Assembly (NCBI RefSeq): GCF_013388255.1
Contig: NZ_CP058215.1
Coordinates: forward strand, 1,550,001 to 1,614,000
Source: Methanolobus zinderi
GTDB lineage: Archaea > Halobacteriota > Methanosarcinia > Methanosarcinales > Methanosarcinaceae
Direction of reading: 5' to 3'
Length of the DNA stretch: 64,000 nt
Shown: piece after piece, positions 1-10,337 of the stretch
How positions within the stretch are numbered: the stretch's first letter is position 1
Layout of the letters: the number at the start of each line of letters is the position of its first letter
The notes under the pieces: generated by a model
Databases searched by the model: none
Told to the model about the DNA's origin: nothing
Seen by the model: only the letters and a program-made list of their open reading frames with translations
Made by a program: the position numbers and the translations under genes

Positions 1-478
1 CCGTGCCTTCGACACAGAGATTCGTGATGGCACCTCCAAATAGCAGTGTATCACGGTTCAAGGACCTTAGTATCCTGTCGAGGTCCGTGTTGTGAAAACC
101 ATCCATAGTATGGTGTTTGGCGACTATCAGATCTTCGTAATGAGGTGCAAACTCATCGATAACCCTCCCCTGGAATGCTCCTTCCTCGCGGCTTATTTTT
201 GTAAAATCCAGTTCCTTGATCGGCTTCCAGAAATCGATGTTAGGCAGGTTCGCATTCAATTCCTTTGATATCTGGGGCCGCAGCTCCATATTCACATAGA
301 TTATGGGTATTCTTTCAGCCCTGAATCTTTCCATGGCTTTGGCCGTACTCTCAATAATCCCCTTTTCCCGTGCGAATTTCCAGGCTTCCCACCGGGCAGC
401 AGTTCCTTTCTCATGAAGAACGAAGTTCTGTGCATCTACTAAGATGAATGCAGTGCTATCTCTGTTGACTTTTACCAC
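1..478 (-). CDS. Cysteine hydrolase of the isochorismatase family (3' end cut by window)
   Basis: About 159 codons are visible, read leftwards and running off the window edge. The product opens VKVNRDSTAFILVDAQN, a hydrophobic strand ending in an Asp that matches the first catalytic residue of isochorismatase-like cysteine hydrolases, and the visible part ends in FGGAITNLCVEGT, where the Cys is the expected nucleophile. Such enzymes hydrolyse amides or vinyl ethers (nicotinamidase, isochorismatase, carbamoylases); the substrate cannot be told here. I chose the GTG start at 478 because a strong GGAGGGG ribosome site lies just upstream. The C-terminus is outside the window. The family call is firm and the specific function open. 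Confidence 0.8.
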   Translation of the reverse strand, partial: MVKVNRDSTAFILVDAQNFVLHEKGTAARWEAWKFAREKGIIESTAKAMERFRAERIPIIYVNMELRPQISKELNANLPNIDFWKPIKELDFTKISREEGAFQGRVIDEFAPHYEDLIVAKHHTMDGFHNTDLDRILRSLNRDTLLFGGAITNLCVEGT

Positions 479-596
479 AATTTTCCCCTCCGGTAATCCC
501 TGATTTAGCTTTTTGGTGGAGGGGATATAAGAGTGGTGGTTGAAGATAAATTTTAATCTAAAGTTTGTTTCAGGATAAGGATTTCAGATGTTAAAA

Positions 597-629
597 ATTA
601 TTGTGAATACAATTATTGTTGAGACAATA
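597..629 (+). repeat. Box A', solo copy of ATPase 5' repeat
   Basis: Thirty-three bases match the box at 811-843 at 30 positions, begin at codon 4 of a local ATG (588) as there, and encode IIVNTIIVETI. The box is rich in ATTGT/ACAAT half-sites. No ATPase gene follows it. Confidence 0.8.
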
Positions 630-685
630 ATCTTGTTGTTGTATGAGAGTTTTAAGGCAACTCTTCAATCATCTCAGAATAGAAT

Positions 686-722
686 AATGATTATTTTTGT
701 AATCATTATGTTTTTAATCATT
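686..722 (-). repeat. Box B', solo copy of the second ATPase 5' repeat
   Basis: Thirty-seven bases are identical to 3655-3691 at 35 positions. The box includes the hairpin AATGATTA-TTTTTG-TAATCATT. Read on the minus strand from 721 it gives an ATG followed by IKNIMITKIIIILF and a stop at 674, echoing the start of the ATPase at 3690 (MIINIMITKIII). No ATPase gene is attached. Confidence 0.8.
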
Positions 723-801
723 TTAATATCAGCAACTGAAACCTGGACTAACACAAATTGAGAGTATTAAATAAATGTTGTATTCCTGATAAAGGTCGTA
801 A

Positions 802-2259
802 ATGATAAATATTATTGTGACAACAATTATTGTTGTGACAATAAAGTCTGAATTCATAAATCGTGAGAATGAACTTGGATATATTGAAAATGAATTCTCA
901 AAGAAAGATTTCCGATTTATTTCTGTTATCGGACGACGAAGACTCGGAAAAACCCGTTTCCTTGAACAATTCCTCAAAGGAAAATCAAAATACTGTTATG
1001 TGCTGGTTCCCGAGCTTAATGATGAAGATACCAGAATGGAGATTGCCAGGGTATTCTATGAAAAACTTGACATAGCTTTTTTGGGATTGCCTTCCTGGGA
1101 CGAGATATTCGAGAAGCTGTTTATAAAGTCTCAGAAAGAGCAAGTCATCGTCCTTTTTGATGAGTTCCAGAGATTATCACGAATCAATAACAGTGTATTC
1201 TCATATTTGCAGAAACATATAGACAAATCAGCTGCAGATTCCAAGCTATTCCTGGTGGTATCAGGCTCTTCCATCGGAATGATGCATCAGATATTCGAAT
1301 ATGCTTCTCCGCTATACGGCAGGAGGACCGGACAGATTCCTTTTGATGCTTTCAGGTTTGATGCACTGAGTAAATGGTTCCCGAATCTGCCTGTAGAAAT
1401 GAGAGTGTACGTCTATACGATCTATGGCGGTACGCCAAAGTATCTGGAAGAAGTCGAGTCTGCCAATTTGCAGGAACTTATAGTTAAAACACTTTCAAGA
1501 ACAAGTGTGTTATACAATGAACCTGAGGTTCTGCTCAAAACCGAACTTAAGGAAAGCAATACCTATTTCAACATATTGAAGAACATAGCCTCCGGCGTTT
1601 CTAAGTCCTCGGAAATTGCAACAGCTTCAGGTATAAAGGCAACTTCCATTGATTACTATCTTAATATTCTGATCAATGATCTCGATCTGGTCAAAAAAGA
1701 AATTCCGGTATGTGACAAACCTTCATCCCGAAAGGCAATCTACCGGATTAACGATAATTTCTTCAGGTTCTGGTTCAGGTTCGTGTATCCATCCTTTTCG
1801 GAACTTGAAATTGGAAATTATGAAAGAGTGCTTGGAAAAATAGAAAACGAACTGGATACCTTTACAGCCCCGATATTTGAAGACATAAGCAAACAGTTCC
1901 TGCTGGAAATGAATAGGCAGGATCGTCTTCCCTTTACCTTCGAGAAGATTGGACTCCAATGGGGCAAGTTCAGGGGCGAGCCCGGAAAGAACAACTACGA
2001 AATTGATCTGGCAGCCATCAACAACAGCACAAAGGAGATACTGTTCTGCGAATGCAAGTGGCAACACCAGAAAATTGGACCCGACATAATAGCAGACCTG
2101 ATGAACAAGGCCAGATATGTCCAGTGGTACAACGGGGACAGGAAGGAATACTTTGCTGTTATTTCAAGGGCAGGATTCACTCAGAAAGCGAAGGAGTTTG
2201 CTGAGGAGAAGGGAGTATTGTTGTTTGATCTGGGGGATGTTGAGAGGGTTATGGGGTGA
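802..2259 (+). CDS. Archaeal ATPase with C-terminal DUF234 (PD-(D/E)XK-like) domain
   Basis: This 485-residue P-loop ATPase belongs to the archaeal ATPase_2/DUF234 family. Walker A is GRRRLGKT (44-51), Walker B is VLFDEF (117-122), and VSGSSIGMM follows as a sensor-like segment. The C-terminal part carries EIDLAAIN (Asp402) then ECK (Glu417, Lys419), the D...ExK pattern of PD-(D/E)XK nucleases reported for DUF234. The cellular role of the family is not established; nuclease-linked defence or mobile-element roles are inference. An AAGGT ribosome site supports ATG 802. Codons 4-14 are a palindrome-rich box (811-843) that recurs upstream. The gene is convergent with a paralogue 12 bp downstream. 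Confidence 0.88.
   Translation: MINIIVTTIIVVTIKSEFINRENELGYIENEFSKKDFRFISVIGRRRLGKTRFLEQFLKGKSKYCYVLVPELNDEDTRMEIARVFYEKLDIAFLGLPSWDEIFEKLFIKSQKEQVIVLFDEFQRLSRINNSVFSYLQKHIDKSAADSKLFLVVSGSSIGMMHQIFEYASPLYGRRTGQIPFDAFRFDALSKWFPNLPVEMRVYVYTIYGGTPKYLEEVESANLQELIVKTLSRTSVLYNEPEVLLKTELKESNTYFNILKNIASGVSKSSEIATASGIKATSIDYYLNILINDLDLVKKEIPVCDKPSSRKAIYRINDNFFRFWFRFVYPSFSELEIGNYERVLGKIENELDTFTAPIFEDISKQFLLEMNRQDRLPFTFEKIGLQWGKFRGEPGKNNYEIDLAAINNSTKEILFCECKWQHQKIGPDIIADLMNKARYVQWYNGDRKEYFAVISRAGFTQKAKEFAEEKGVLLFDLGDVERVMG
811..843 (+). repeat. Box A, palindromic repeat inside ATPase codons 4-14
   Basis: The box contains the perfect palindrome ACAACAATTATTGTTGT (820-836) and flanking TTGTGACAAT half-sites. 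It encodes IIVTTIIVVTI. Its position across the start region suggests an autoregulatory operator, or a terminal sequence of a mobile unit; both are inference. Confidence 0.7.
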
Positions 2260-2271
2260 AAGGATACAATC

Positions 2272-3690
2272 CTACAGAAAATCTTCCAATTCCCACACAC
2301 CAAAACCTTCTTTCTCTAGTGATTCACGGTCTTCTACCGTCCTTGCAGCAACCCCTATCCTGACATCCATCCCGGATAGTTCTCCAACCAGTTTAACCTT
2401 ATCTGCAGTAAAGTTAAGAATACGCCTTGCTTCATTCCCGGTAAGTTCCTTGTTCTTTATCTCAATTGCCAGAACCTTTCTGTTTTCGCGGTTTATAGCC
2501 AGAATATCGACCTCATCTCCCCTTCTGTTCCACCAGCTTCCAACATCGGGATATTCGGAAATGATATTATCTGTAATCAGTTCCCTGAGAATATCCTCGA
2601 ATAATTTGCCTGTGTAGCTCTGCCACTGCTGCAGGACCTTTTCCATTATCGGATCGTAATTACCTGCCATGTACTGGCTTAGTGCAGGATATATGAAACG
2701 GCCATAGAACCTGAAGAAATTATCCTTGAGGAAATACTTGCCTTTCTTGCTTTTTTTAGGACTGTCCGTTACAGGTATCCGATATTCCACTATCCCAAGA
2801 AGGTCTGTGAGATCATAGAAATAAGGCGACAGTGAACTTGAAGATACGTGTGTCATCTCCGATATTTCACTCATGGAACACTTTCCCTGTGATATAGCAG
2901 AGATTATCTCATAATATGTGGAGTGCTCCTTGCCGAATTCCTCGATGAGTATGTCCCTTACCTCGTCCTTCAAAGGTGCGAACTCGCTGAACACGAGTTT
3001 TTCAAGAGCATCAAGAAATCCCGTGCACTGGTACTTTTCAAAGAGTCGGTAATAGTAAACAGTTCCTCCGAAAAGGAAATACAGGTTCAGCTTTTCCTGC
3101 AGGTCCGTGATACCCATGCCATCAAGCATTGTAAAGGTTTCGCGGACAGTGAATGACCGTAGGGTCAGGATGTTGTCCGCACGCTTGAAGAGCGGAGCCT
3201 TCGCCTCGATGAAGATCTTTCGTATCATGCCGATGGAAGATCCCGACACGATGAGAAAGACCCTGCAATTGTCCGCCTTCATGTCCCAGTATCTCTGTAG
3301 CTGGGTGATGAAAGGAGGATAGACCTTGAGAAATCTCTGGAACTCATCGATTGCTATCACCAAATCCCTGTCATAGGATGTGATGAATTTGAGGAAATTC
3401 TCAGGCTCCTTAACATTTATGTAATCTGGCAGGTCCATCTCCTCCCTGAGCAGCCTGTCAAACTCGTCCATGAGTATATCGATGCTCTTGTTGCTGTCCA
3501 CGAAGAAGTAGATTGCTTGCCGGTTTTTGCTGAACTGTTTGATAAGCTCAGTCTTCCCGACCCTTCGTTTGCCGGTTATTACCAAGAAGGACGGCTTGCT
3601 TTTGTCGAGGAGGGACATTAAGGCGAGTTCCTTCTCTCGGTTGTAGAAGTCCATAATGATTATTTTTGTAATCATTATATTTATAATCAT
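2272..3690 (-). CDS. Second archaeal ATPase with DUF234 domain, paralogue of the 802 gene
   Basis: This 472-residue protein has the architecture of its convergent neighbour: Walker A GKRRVGKT (40-47), Walker B IAIDEF (112-117), VSGSSIGMI, a winged-helix-like segment (CSMSEISEMTHVSSSSLSPY) and a C-terminal VDILAINREN...IEIKNK (Asp395, Glu410, Lys412) PD-(D/E)XK-like core. The two proteins are clearly homologous but divergent, so this is not a recent duplication. The start at 3690 lies within repeat box B and has no clear ribosome site; ATG 3675 and ATG 3654 are alternatives. Function is unknown; both proteins keep ATPase and nuclease motifs, so both look active. Confidence 0.87.
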   Translation of the reverse strand: MIINIMITKIIIMDFYNREKELALMSLLDKSKPSFLVITGKRRVGKTELIKQFSKNRQAIYFFVDSNKSIDILMDEFDRLLREEMDLPDYINVKEPENFLKFITSYDRDLVIAIDEFQRFLKVYPPFITQLQRYWDMKADNCRVFLIVSGSSIGMIRKIFIEAKAPLFKRADNILTLRSFTVRETFTMLDGMGITDLQEKLNLYFLFGGTVYYYRLFEKYQCTGFLDALEKLVFSEFAPLKDEVRDILIEEFGKEHSTYYEIISAISQGKCSMSEISEMTHVSSSSLSPYFYDLTDLLGIVEYRIPVTDSPKKSKKGKYFLKDNFFRFYGRFIYPALSQYMAGNYDPIMEKVLQQWQSYTGKLFEDILRELITDNIISEYPDVGSWWNRRGDEVDILAINRENRKVLAIEIKNKELTGNEARRILNFTADKVKLVGELSGMDVRIGVAARTVEDRESLEKEGFGVWELEDFL

Positions 3691-3691
3691 T
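3655..3691 (-). repeat. Box B, repeat spanning the start of the second ATPase
   Basis: The box covers the ATG at 3690 and the next 11 codons and includes the hairpin AATGATTA-TTTTTG-TAATCATT. It is 35/37 identical to the solo box at 686-722. With box A it brackets the convergent ATPase pair, facing inward. Confidence 0.75.
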
Positions 3692-3820
3692 GTCGAAGAA
3701 GAATCAATTTGTTAAAGATAGAATGATGAGTATGGATGAAAATTAGGATTGTCCTATCAAAAAGTTAAATTGTAGTAAAAAGCATATTTCACCCATATAA
3801 AAAAAATTAATGGTTTAAAT

Positions 3821-4633
3821 ATGCAGTGTATATTTTGTAAACACGACTCTAATGATTCTAGAAGTATTGAACATATTATACCCGAATCACTTGGAAACGA
3901 ATCACACATTCTTCCTAAAGGAGTGGTTTGCGACAAATGCAACAATTATTTTTCAAGGAAGGTTGAAAAGCCTTTTTTAGATTTGGAAGTTATGAAAATT
4001 CTTCGCTTTCATCAAATAATACCGAGTAAAAGAGGCAACATTCCACCTGTTGAGGCAACGATTGGGTCCAATTATCCCGCCACGGTCATCAAGAGAATGA
4101 AGGATCCATATTTGTTTTCAATTGAACTCTGTCCTACAGCATTTGAATATGCAAAAAATACAAAAGAGGGGAAAGTTATGATTCCAGCCGGTGCACCATT
4201 GCCAGTTGGTCCAGTTGTTTCAAGGTTTTTGGCAAAGGTCGCGTTAGAAGCTATGGCCCAAAAATTAATCAAAAATCCTGCGGGCATAGAATACCTTGTA
4301 AATGAGATACAATTAGATTCACTACGGAATCATGCACGTTACGCACAAAATAATGAATGGCCTTTTTATTCCCGTAGAATACATGACCCCGACAAGCTCT
4401 GGATTAACGAAAATGGGAATAAAGTACAAGTTGTCCACGAATTTGATATTTTTAAAACAGAAGTTGGGGAGCTTTATTTTGTTCTTTCAATTTTTGGAAT
4501 GGAGTTTGCCATAAATTATGCTGGGCCAGCGATAGATGGATACATTCAATGGTTAAAAGATAATGATAATGCAAGTCCATTGTATTATGGTAAAAATTCT
4601 GAATCCCTTATAAAAGGAAAAACTGAAGACTAA
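3821..4633 (+). CDS. HNH endonuclease-like protein
   Basis: This 270-residue protein starts with a zinc-binding CIFC (Cys3, Cys6), continues with IEHIIPESLG (His18, the EH motif of HNH_5-type nucleases), then CDKCNN (Cys37, Cys40, Asn41). The order CxxC...EHIIP...CxxCN is characteristic of HNH endonucleases. The remaining roughly 220 residues match nothing I recognise and may bind DNA or a partner. The gene is AT-rich compared with argG next door and lies beside the ATPase pair, which fits an acquired accessory region. It may be a defence or mobile-element nuclease; no modification enzyme is nearby. It is convergent with argG. Confidence 0.8.
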   Translation: MQCIFCKHDSNDSRSIEHIIPESLGNESHILPKGVVCDKCNNYFSRKVEKPFLDLEVMKILRFHQIIPSKRGNIPPVEATIGSNYPATVIKRMKDPYLFSIELCPTAFEYAKNTKEGKVMIPAGAPLPVGPVVSRFLAKVALEAMAQKLIKNPAGIEYLVNEIQLDSLRNHARYAQNNEWPFYSRRIHDPDKLWINENGNKVQVVHEFDIFKTEVGELYFVLSIFGMEFAINYAGPAIDGYIQWLKDNDNASPLYYGKNSESLIKGKTED

Positions 4634-4693
4634 GACTTTATTTAAGCATACAAAAAAAATAATACAAAAAGAGTTAGAAAGTGAAGATGAACT

Positions 4694-5875
4694 TCACTTC
4701 TCAACAACCTTCCTGAACATCCTGGCCTGGAAGCCATGATACTTTGCGAATCCTTCGGCGTCCTTCTGGTCGATGGTGGCGCTGTCGAAGGATACTAGGT
4801 CCTCTGAGTAGAGGGCGTACGGGGATGTCCTTGCGAGTATGATAACGCTGCCCTTGTGAAGTTTCACGGTGACAGTGCCTGTTACGCGTTCCTGGGTCCT
4901 GTCGATGAAGGCATTCAGGTCATGGTAGAGTGGTTCGTCCACAAGGCCGTAGTAGGCAAGTTCTGACCACTGCTCGTCCACACCTTTCTTGAACTTGAGT
5001 TCTGCTCTTGTGAGAACCAGCTTCTCAAGGTCCCTGTGGGCTGTCAGGAGCACTGTGGCTGCTGGGTGCTCGTAGTTCTCACGTGCTTTGAGTCCGAGTA
5101 CACGATCCTCGATCATATCCGTCCTGCCGACACCGTGTGAACCTGCGATCTCGTTGAGCTTTTCGATAAGCTCCACACCGCCCATCTTTTCGCCGTCAAG
5201 GGATACCGGGACACCGTTCTCGAAGCCAATTACAAGGGTCTTGCCCTCTGGTGCTGCTTCAGGTGAAACCGTCCACTGGTAGATCTCCTCCGGCGGGATG
5301 AATCCTGGGTCTTCGAGCTTACCTCCCTCGATGCTGCGGCTCCAGATATTTTCGTCAACACTCCAGGGCTTTGCGGTTGTTACACCAACAGGGATGCCAT
5401 GTTTCTTGGCATACTCAATCTCCCACTCGCGGGTGAGGTTCATATCCCTCATTGGTGCGATGACATCCATGTCTGTCATTCGGAACACTGCCTCGAAACG
5501 CAGCTGGTCGTTACCCTTGCCGGTACATCCGTGCGCAAGTGCAACAGCGCCTTCCTGCTCTGCGATCTCAACAACCTTTTTGGCAATGAGCGGGCGGGCG
5601 ATGGAAGTTCCCATCACATAGCCCTCATAGTCTCCGTTGGCCTTGATAAGAGGGAAGATGTAGTCCTTCACGAACTCATCACGCACATCAAGGGTGAAAT
5701 GCTTGTCACTGATCTTCTGTGCCTTCTCTGTAGCCTGTTTTACATCATCCTCAGGCTGTCCCACATCAACGGCAACTGTGATTACCTCATCGTAGCCGTA
5801 TTCCTCTTTGATCAGCGGGATACACACAGAGGTGTCAAGCCCGCCTGAATAAGCAAGTACAACTTTCTTTGTCAT
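4694..5875 (-). CDS. argG: Argininosuccinate synthase
   Basis: It ligates citrulline and aspartate using ATP to make argininosuccinate, the penultimate step of arginine synthesis. The N-terminal PP-loop AYSGGLDTS (8-16) binds ATP, and the family signatures [13 protein letters not shown] and EGGKLEDP are present. At 393 residues it has the usual full length. GGAG lies upstream of ATG 5875. It follows carB by 29 bp on the same strand, so carA-carB-argG is probably one operon: carbamoyl phosphate feeds citrulline, which ArgG then uses. Confidence 0.97.
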   Translation of the reverse strand: MTKKVVLAYSGGLDTSVCIPLIKEEYGYDEVITVAVDVGQPEDDVKQATEKAQKISDKHFTLDVRDEFVKDYIFPLIKANGDYEGYVMGTSIARPLIAKKVVEIAEQEGAVALAHGCTGKGNDQLRFEAVFRMTDMDVIAPMRDMNLTREWEIEYAKKHGIPVGVTTAKPWSVDENIWSRSIEGGKLEDPGFIPPEEIYQWTVSPEAAPEGKTLVIGFENGVPVSLDGEKMGGVELIEKLNEIAGSHGVGRTDMIEDRVLGLKARENYEHPAATVLLTAHRDLEKLVLTRAELKFKKGVDEQWSELAYYGLVDEPLYHDLNAFIDRTQERVTGTVTVKLHKGSVIILARTSPYALYSEDLVSFDSATIDQKDAEGFAKYHGFQARMFRKVVEK

Positions 5876-5904
5876 ATGAAAACTCCTATCCTTCCTTTAT
5901 AGAA

Positions 5905-8900
5905 TTAAGAACTCATCATTTCCCTGTGGTACTCATTTATAGATTTTACCGCACCTTCACCATTCTTCATTGAAACGATCGCATTGGATGCAGCGATTGC
6001 CGCCTGGATTGTAGTGATGTACGGCACCTTGAAGTCAACCGCAGCACGGCGAATCCTTGAGCTGTCCTCACGTGCCTGTTTGTCCTTGGGAGTGTTAATG
6101 ACAAGTGCAACCTCATAGCGGCGCATCATATCGATCACATTCGGACTGCCGTCATGGACCTTCTTCACGATACCCATCTCAATTCCGTGTTCAGCAAGTG
6201 AATCTGCGGTACCTTTAGTACCCAGCAGCTCGATTCCCGCACCCCTGAGCTTCTTTGCCACATCCACAAGCTGTTCCTGATCCTCATCCCTGACTGAGAG
6301 GAAGACCTTACCTGTGAGTGGCAGCAGGTTATCAGCACTGAGCTGTGCCTTGAAGAAAGCCCTGCCGTAATCCGGGTCCACACCCATGACCTCACCCGTA
6401 CTCTTCATCTCGGGACCGAGTATCGGGTCAGCTCCGGGGAGCTTGTCGAAGGGCAGGAGTACTTCCTTAACGGAGACGTGTTTGACCTCGGGTTCCTTAT
6501 CGGCCGTATAACCGAGGTCCTTCAGGCTCTCTCCCATAATCACCCTGGCAGCGATCTTTGCCAGTGGAAGACCTACCGCCTTGGATACGAATGGTATTGT
6601 CCTGCTTGAACGTGGGTTTGCTTCGAGGACATATATCTTATCGCCCCTCTTGGCCATTTGAATATTAACAAGACCTTTCACATTAAGTGCAAGTGCGATC
6701 TTGCGGGTGTAATCGCGTACTATTTCAAGAACTTCCTCTGACAGTGACTGTGGCGGAATTACACATGCAGAGTCTCCGGAATGCACACCGGCTTCCTCGA
6801 TGTGTTCCATGATTGCACCGATGAGTACATCCTTACCGTCACACACTGCATCCACATCGATCTCCACGGCTCCTTCAAGGAAATCGTCAATGAGAATCGG
6901 ATGTTCAGGAGATACTCTCACAGCTTCACGCATATAGCGTTCAAGGTCGGTCTGATCGTAAACGATCTCCATTGCACGGCCACCCAGCACATATGATGGT
7001 CTTACGAGTACAGGGAAGCCGATTCTCGATGATATCTCGATGGCCTGTTCCTGTGAAGTTGCATAACCGGCATCCGGCTGGTTGATTCCCAGTTTGTTCA
7101 TCATCTGATTGAACTTTTCCCTGTTCTCTGCAACATCTATATCCGCAGGGGATGTGCCGAGAATCTTCGTCTTGAGATCGCTGCGCCTCTGAAGTTCTTT
7201 TTCAAGGGGAAGTGCGAGGTTAACCGAGGTCTGTCCACCGAACTGTACGAGCACACCGTCAGGGTTCTCCTTATCGATGACGTTCATTACATCTTCCAGC
7301 GTCAGAGGCTCGAAAAAGAGCTTGTCGGATGTGTCGTAGTCAGTTGAGACTGTTTCCGGATTGTTGTTGATGATATGTGCCTCAATACCTGCCTCGCGTA
7401 TGGCCGCTACCGCATGTACGGTACAGTAATCGAACTCTATTCCCTGCCCGATACGTATTGGACCTGAACCAAGTATCAGTATCTTCTTACGGTCAGACGG
7501 CTCTGCTTCGCACATCTGCTCGTAGCATGAATAATAATAAGGGGTTGCTGCAGCAAATTCGGCCGCACAGGTATCTACCATCTTGTAGGTGGACTTTACA
7601 CCTGCTGCCCGCCTCTGGTCATTGATCTCCTCACGGCGTTTTCCTGTAAGTTCCGCAATACGTGCATCGGTCAGACCAATGCGTTTTGCATCACAAAGCA
7701 GATCGTCAAGTATTTTTTCTGAGGAACCGGCGTCTTTTATCTTCTTTTCCATGTCAACGATGTTCTTGATCTTCCTGAGGAAGAATACATCAAAACCACT
7801 TAAGTCAGAGACTTCTTCTATGGAAAAACCATTGCTCAGGGCGTGATATATAACGAACAGACGCTCGCTTGTCGGAGTTTTGAGCAGGGTCTTGATCTCA
7901 CTTGAAGACCATTCATCGGAACCTAAGTCCATATCGATATCCAGTGAACGTACTGCCTTCAGAAGTGACTCCTCAATGGTACGACCGATAGCCATTACCT
8001 CTCCGGTACTCTTCATTGAAGTGGTAAGGGTCTTGTCTGCAGTTACAAACTTGTCAAATGGCCACCTTGGTATCTTTGTGACAATGTAGTCGATGGTTGG
8101 CTCAAATGATGCTGGTGTCTGCTTTGTAACATCGTTGAGAATCTCGTCCAGTGCCATACCGATTGCGATCTTGGCTGTGACCCTGGCGATCGGATAACCG
8201 GTTGCCTTTGAAGCAAGTGCGGATGAGCGCGACACACGTGGATTGACCTCCACAATACGATATTCTCCGTCCTTTGCAGCGAACTGGATATTACAACCGC
8301 CTTCAATTCCGAAAGCCCTGATGATCTTGATCGCAGCGGTCCTGAGCATCTGATGCTCGTCATCGCTGAGTGTCTGGGATGGTGTAACCACCATGGATTC
8401 ACCCGTGTGAACTCCCATGGGGTCCAGGTTCTCCATGTTACAGATTACTATACATGTATCATTTGCATCACGCATGACCTCATACTCAAATTCCTTCCAG
8501 CCGAGTACGCTCTCCTCGATCAGTACCTGACTGATACGGCTGCGGCGAAGACCCCTTTCTGTAATCTCCAGCAGTTCTTCCCTTGAATGGGCTATACCGC
8601 CACCTGCACCACCGAGTGTGTATGCGGGACGGATGATAAGCGGAAGTCCTAGCTCATCGATAAGCTCCTCTGCTTCCTTTAGTGTGGATATTGCCCTGCT
8701 GCGGGGTACTTTCTCCCCGATCTCTTCCATTTTACGCTTGAAGAGCTCACGGTCCTCAGTATTTTTTATCGCTTCCAATGGGGTTCCCAGAAGTTCTACA
8801 TTATACTTCTCAAGAACACCGTGTTCTGCGAGTTCACTTGTGATGTTGAGACCTGTCTGACCTCCGATACCTGCAATGATACCATCGGGTCTTTCCTTCT

Positions 8901-9135
8901 CAATGATCTTCTCAACAGCCTTGACATCGAGTGGTTCGATATAGACCGCATCCGCCATTTCAGGATCTGTCATGATGGTCGCAGGGTTGGAGTTTACTAG
9001 CACGACTTCCAGACCCTCTTCCTTAAGAGACCGGCAGGCCTGGCTACCAGAGAAATCGAACTCTGCCGCCTGCCCGATCATAATAGGACCTGAACCAATA
9101 AGAAGAATCTTTTTAATATCCGTACGTTTTGGCAT
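5905..9135 (-). CDS. carB: Carbamoyl-phosphate synthase large subunit
   Basis: This is the synthetase subunit, making carbamoyl phosphate from bicarbonate, ammonia supplied by CarA, and two ATP, for arginine and pyrimidines. At 1076 residues it shows both tandem halves: the first opens [20 protein letters not shown] and the second [20 protein letters not shown], each followed by an ATP-grasp fold, with a C-terminal MGS-like allosteric domain (about 940-1076). Its ATG overlaps the carA stop by one base (TAATG), indicating translational coupling. Full length with no disruption. Confidence 0.97.
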   Translation of the reverse strand: MPKRTDIKKILLIGSGPIMIGQAAEFDFSGSQACRSLKEEGLEVVLVNSNPATIMTDPEMADAVYIEPLDVKAVEKIIEKERPDGIIAGIGGQTGLNITSELAEHGVLEKYNVELLGTPLEAIKNTEDRELFKRKMEEIGEKVPRSRAISTLKEAEELIDELGLPLIIRPAYTLGGAGGGIAHSREELLEITERGLRRSRISQVLIEESVLGWKEFEYEVMRDANDTCIVICNMENLDPMGVHTGESMVVTPSQTLSDDEHQMLRTAAIKIIRAFGIEGGCNIQFAAKDGEYRIVEVNPRVSRSSALASKATGYPIARVTAKIAIGMALDEILNDVTKQTPASFEPTIDYIVTKIPRWPFDKFVTADKTLTTSMKSTGEVMAIGRTIEESLLKAVRSLDIDMDLGSDEWSSSEIKTLLKTPTSERLFVIYHALSNGFSIEEVSDLSGFDVFFLRKIKNIVDMEKKIKDAGSSEKILDDLLCDAKRIGLTDARIAELTGKRREEINDQRRAAGVKSTYKMVDTCAAEFAAATPYYYSCYEQMCEAEPSDRKKILILGSGPIRIGQGIEFDYCTVHAVAAIREAGIEAHIINNNPETVSTDYDTSDKLFFEPLTLEDVMNVIDKENPDGVLVQFGGQTSVNLALPLEKELQRRSDLKTKILGTSPADIDVAENREKFNQMMNKLGINQPDAGYATSQEQAIEISSRIGFPVLVRPSYVLGGRAMEIVYDQTDLERYMREAVRVSPEHPILIDDFLEGAVEIDVDAVCDGKDVLIGAIMEHIEEAGVHSGDSACVIPPQSLSEEVLEIVRDYTRKIALALNVKGLVNIQMAKRGDKIYVLEANPRSSRTIPFVSKAVGLPLAKIAARVIMGESLKDLGYTADKEPEVKHVSVKEVLLPFDKLPGADPILGPEMKSTGEVMGVDPDYGRAFFKAQLSADNLLPLTGKVFLSVRDEDQEQLVDVAKKLRGAGIELLGTKGTADSLAEHGIEMGIVKKVHDGSPNVIDMMRRYEVALVINTPKDKQAREDSSRIRRAAVDFKVPYITTIQAAIAASNAIVSMKNGEGAVKSINEYHREMMSS

Positions 9136-10232
9136 TATTTCTTACCTCCGGCCATTTTGAAAACCCTGTCAAAGAAAAGCTTCTCGGAATCAAGGGGACC
9201 AGGATGCGCATCAGGGTGATACTGAACACTTACAATATCGAGATTCTTGTGTGCTACACCTTCGACCGTTTTGTCGTTGGCGTTCATCTGGGTTATCCTG
9301 ACTTCCGCATCTTCAAAGGTATCCGCATCAACAGCAAAACCATGATTTTGTGATGTTATATGTACGATCCCGGTTTCGAAATCCTTTACAGGCTGGTTTG
9401 CACCCCTGTGTCCGAACTTCATTTTATATGTATCCGCACCAAGTGCACGTGATATGATCTGGTGTCCCAGGCAGATACCTACTATAGGCAACTCTCCTGA
9501 GAACTTATTTACTGCCTCTATTCCTTTGACTGCCTGCTGTGGATCTCCCGGACCGTTGGATAAAAAGAGCAGGTCTGGCTCAAATGCTTCGATCTCGGAT
9601 GTTGAAGCTGTACCCGGAACAACCGTCACATCGATACCTCTGGACAGCAGGCTCCTTTCTATACTCAACTTTCTTCCGAAATCCATGAGCACTACATGTA
9701 CAGGATTTGAGGGATCCCTATATGGGCTCTCTATCCTGAAAGGTTCAGGACAAGTGACCTTTGAGATCAGGTCGATCTCCGAGATCCTGGGCTGCTCTCT
9801 TGCCAGTCTTACAGCCTCTTCTCCGTCATCACTTCCATTGATCAGGGCCGCACGCATTGTTCCATGCTCACGTGTCTTTATAGTAAGCATACGTGTGTCG
9901 ACACCTGCGATACCGGGTTTACCTGCATCCTCCATCATCTGGAAAATGGTCTTCTTTGAGAGGTGGTGGGATGGCTCGGGACAAGCCTCCCTCACAACAA
10001 GACCTTCGGCTTTTACTCCGTCAGATTCAAAACAGCTTTCGCTGACGCCGTAATTGCCGATGAGAGGATAGGTGAACATCAGGATCTGACCCTTATAGGA
10101 GGGGTCGGTCAGAGCCTCCTCATAACCAGTATATTGAGTAGTAAAAACAAGTTCCCCGGAAACGATACCTTCGGCACCGAAGCCAGTGCCTTTTATAATA
10201 GTCCCATCTTCTAATCCTAATACTGCATTCAT
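9135..10232 (-). CDS. carA: Carbamoyl-phosphate synthase small (glutaminase) subunit
   Basis: It hydrolyses glutamine and channels ammonia to CarB. The 365-residue protein has the CarA N-terminal domain ([16 protein letters not shown]) and a class I glutamine amidotransferase domain with nucleophile Cys254 in GICLGHQ and the partner His in [12 protein letters not shown]. It is the first gene of the carAB-argG set. Upstream, on the minus strand, TACTTATAG near 10268-10276 is a plausible TATA element. Confidence 0.96.
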   Translation of the reverse strand: MNAVLGLEDGTIIKGTGFGAEGIVSGELVFTTQYTGYEEALTDPSYKGQILMFTYPLIGNYGVSESCFESDGVKAEGLVVREACPEPSHHLSKKTIFQMMEDAGKPGIAGVDTRMLTIKTREHGTMRAALINGSDDGEEAVRLAREQPRISEIDLISKVTCPEPFRIESPYRDPSNPVHVVLMDFGRKLSIERSLLSRGIDVTVVPGTASTSEIEAFEPDLLFLSNGPGDPQQAVKGIEAVNKFSGELPIVGICLGHQIISRALGADTYKMKFGHRGANQPVKDFETGIVHITSQNHGFAVDADTFEDAEVRITQMNANDKTVEGVAHKNLDIVSVQYHPDAHPGPLDSEKLFFDRVFKMAGGKK

Positions 10233-10337
10233 TGTACGAACCTGCGTCTACATGTAAGGAATAGGCTATAAGTATTACGATGGATTGCAGGTGTGAACGG
10301 TATTAATATAAAAATAAAAAAGGTTCAGGAACTTAGA

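Larger units (their letters stand above)
588..761 (+). pseudogene. Remnant 5' end of a DUF234-type ATPase gene (57 codons)
   Basis: A 57-codon reading frame begins ATG after an AAGGAT ribosome-site-like sequence. Its first 14 residues (MLKIIVNTIIVETI) parallel those of the intact ATPase starting at 802 (MINIIVTTIIVVTI), and the underlying 33 bases are 30/33 identical in the same codon phase. The frame then diverges with no Walker motif. It reads through a second box (686-722) that on the minus strand resembles the start of the other ATPase. I read it as a decayed or internally deleted copy of the neighbouring two-gene unit; it could instead be a small hydrophobic peptide gene. Confidence 0.4.

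Noticed and set aside
1-4633. Integrated virus or transposon
   Set aside because: No integrase, transposase, structural gene or tRNA attachment site is visible; only repeat boxes and accessory genes.
5088-5848. Plus-strand open frames over argG
   Set aside because: argG is full length with all motifs; the opposite frames have no family resemblance.
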